Of a DNA stretch of 64,000 nucleotides, positions 63,097-64,000 are shown piece by piece. The translations under genes and the position numbers were made by a program. This DNA comes from Burkholderiales bacterium. Its GTDB lineage: Bacteria; Pseudomonadota; Gammaproteobacteria; Burkholderiales; Nitrosomonadaceae. The notes below the pieces were generated by a model. That model was given only the letters and a program-made list of their open reading frames with translations. It made no database searches and had not been told where the DNA came from. Where the stretch lies: positions 248,001-312,000 of the forward strand of contig JABTUQ010000001.1 in NCBI GenBank assembly GCA_015075225.1. The letters are read 5' to 3'. The first letter of the stretch is position 1, and each line of letters begins with the position of its first letter.

Positions 63097-63229
63097 ACAA
63101 ATACCCCTTGAGATTGTCCGAGTGCCTGCACACAAACTTCAACAGCAAAAGACAAGATACGGAAAGGATGTTTACATCCACTTATTTATTACGATTAGCA
63201 CTGCAAGCCGGAAAAAATTAAAAAATTTC

Positions 63230-64000
63230 TTAAGCGGCTTTATCTTCCACCAAAATACGCAACATGCGGCGCAGTGGTTCTGCGGCGCCCCATAATAACT
63301 GATCTCCTACTGTAAAAACAGAGAGATATTCATCTCCCATATTCAATTTGCGTATGCGGCCAACATGAATATCAAGTTTTCCTGTCACGGCAACCGGGGT
63401 AAGTTCTTTGGTAGTGGCTTCTCTTTCATTAGGTATGACGTGAACCCACGAGTTAGATGCTGCGATTATTTCCTCAATTTTTTCCAGAGGAACATCTTTT
63501 TTGAGCTTGATTGTTAATGCCTGGCTATGACAACGCATGGCTCCTACGCGAACACAGATTCCATCAACTGGCACCGGATCAGCGACATGTCCAAGAATTT
63601 TATTGGTCTCAGCCTGCCCCTTCCACTCTTCACGGCTTTGCCCATGCGCAACCTCTCGATCAATCCACGGTATAAGACTACCAGCCAGCGGCACACCAAA
63701 ATTCTGAGCAGGAAATTCCTTGTCGCGTAATTTTTCAGCAACTTTACGATCAATGTCCAATATATTGGAAGCAGGATCTTCCAGTAAATCCTTTGCGACA
63801 TCGTGGGTTTCACCCATTTGCTGCAGCAGTTCTCGCATATTTTGCGCTCCTGCACCCGAAGCTGCCTGGTAAGTCATGATACTGGCCCATTCAACCAGAT
63901 CCTGATCAAACAACCCTCCGACAGCCATTAACATCAGACTGACCGTACAATTGCCCCCAATATAATTTTTGACACCTTTATTCAAAGCTTCGTCAATAAC
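63230..64000 (-). CDS. asd: Aspartate-semialdehyde dehydrogenase, C-terminal part (runs off window)
   Basis: The visible 256 codons cover the catalytic and C-terminal region. The active-site Cys is in [18 protein letters not shown], and [40 protein letters not shown] with the catalytic His, and [20 protein letters not shown] are typical of the Gram-negative type. The frame stays open to the window edge, so the NADP-binding N-terminus is outside. It reduces aspartyl phosphate for lysine, threonine and methionine synthesis and heads the asd-fimV-truA-trp cluster. Confidence 0.95.
   Translation of the reverse strand, partial: VIDEALNKGVKNYIGGNCTVSLMLMAVGGLFDQDLVEWASIMTYQAASGAGAQNMRELLQQMGETHDVAKDLLEDPASNILDIDRKVAEKLRDKEFPAQNFGVPLAGSLIPWIDREVAHGQSREEWKGQAETNKILGHVADPVPVDGICVRVGAMRCHSQALTIKLKKDVPLEKIEEIIAASNSWVHVIPNEREATTKELTPVAVTGKLDIHVGRIRKLNMGDEYLSVFTVGDQLLWGAAEPLRRMLRILVEDKAA

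Overview
The window looks like a chromosomal segment of a betaproteobacterium of the Nitrosomonas type. This is inferred from gene order and protein character; no marker gene such as amo or hao is present. Supporting synteny includes asd-fimV-truA-trpF-trpB-trpA-accD-folC-(SPOR)-cvpA-purF-metZ, lptD-surA-pdxA-ksgA, ribF-ileS-lspA, and queA-tgt-yajC-secD-secF. All of these are standard in this class. A high load of degenerate insertion sequences also fits Nitrosomonas.

Layout. (1) About 1-8.6 kb is an insertion-sequence graveyard around two tRNA genes, tRNA-Asn at 424 and initiator tRNA-fMet at 5982. It holds an IS5-type fragment, a second IS5-type element split by an IS630-type element, an intact IS1182-type element flanked by CTAG, an IS200/IS605 element with a broken tnpB, an IS3 element with a broken orfB, half of a second IS3 element, and the tail of an ISNCY-like transposase. 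(2) 8.7-16.5 kb is a minus-strand run: Nudix hydrolase, a DUF2914 membrane protein, CbpM/CbpA, a diguanylate cyclase, and a peptide-type ABC permease with its solute-binding lipoprotein. (3) 16.6-22.5 kb on the plus strand carries a group III truncated haemoglobin, ribF, ileS, lspA and an agmatinase-type ureohydrolase. (4) 22.5-29.3 kb on the minus strand carries ubiE, a DUF971 gene, secF, secD, yajC, tgt and queA. (5) 29.7-39.1 kb has a lipoprotein serine hydrolase, a DinG-type helicase, the outer-membrane biogenesis cluster lptD-surA-pdxA-ksgA, and ogt. surA carries three apparent single-base frameshifts. (6) 39.1-41.3 kb is an accessory patch. I read it as the wreck of a small integron cassette array. 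There is a recognisable attC (59-base element) at 39453-39516, half of another attC at 41262-41298, and three small minus-strand ORFs. An intact IS3-family element sits inside the patch. (7) 41.5-48.8 kb holds a very large chemotaxis-type hybrid kinase (ChpA/PilL class) and a PilJ-type receptor that is frameshifted. (8) 49.1-64 kb on the minus strand carries ilvA, then the metZ...fimV-asd supercluster; asd runs off the window.

Functional picture. Most of the window is core biosynthesis and envelope machinery: tryptophan, isoleucine, methionine, purine, folate, fatty-acid, queuosine, pyridoxine and ubiquinone synthesis, protein export, and LPS and outer-membrane protein assembly. Twitching and surface signalling is represented by ChpA, PilJ, FimV and a diguanylate cyclase. 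The two places where the sequence departs from the expected chromosome are the IS island at the left and the IS-interrupted cassette remnant at 39-41 kb. The cassette remnant is the most interesting observation here.
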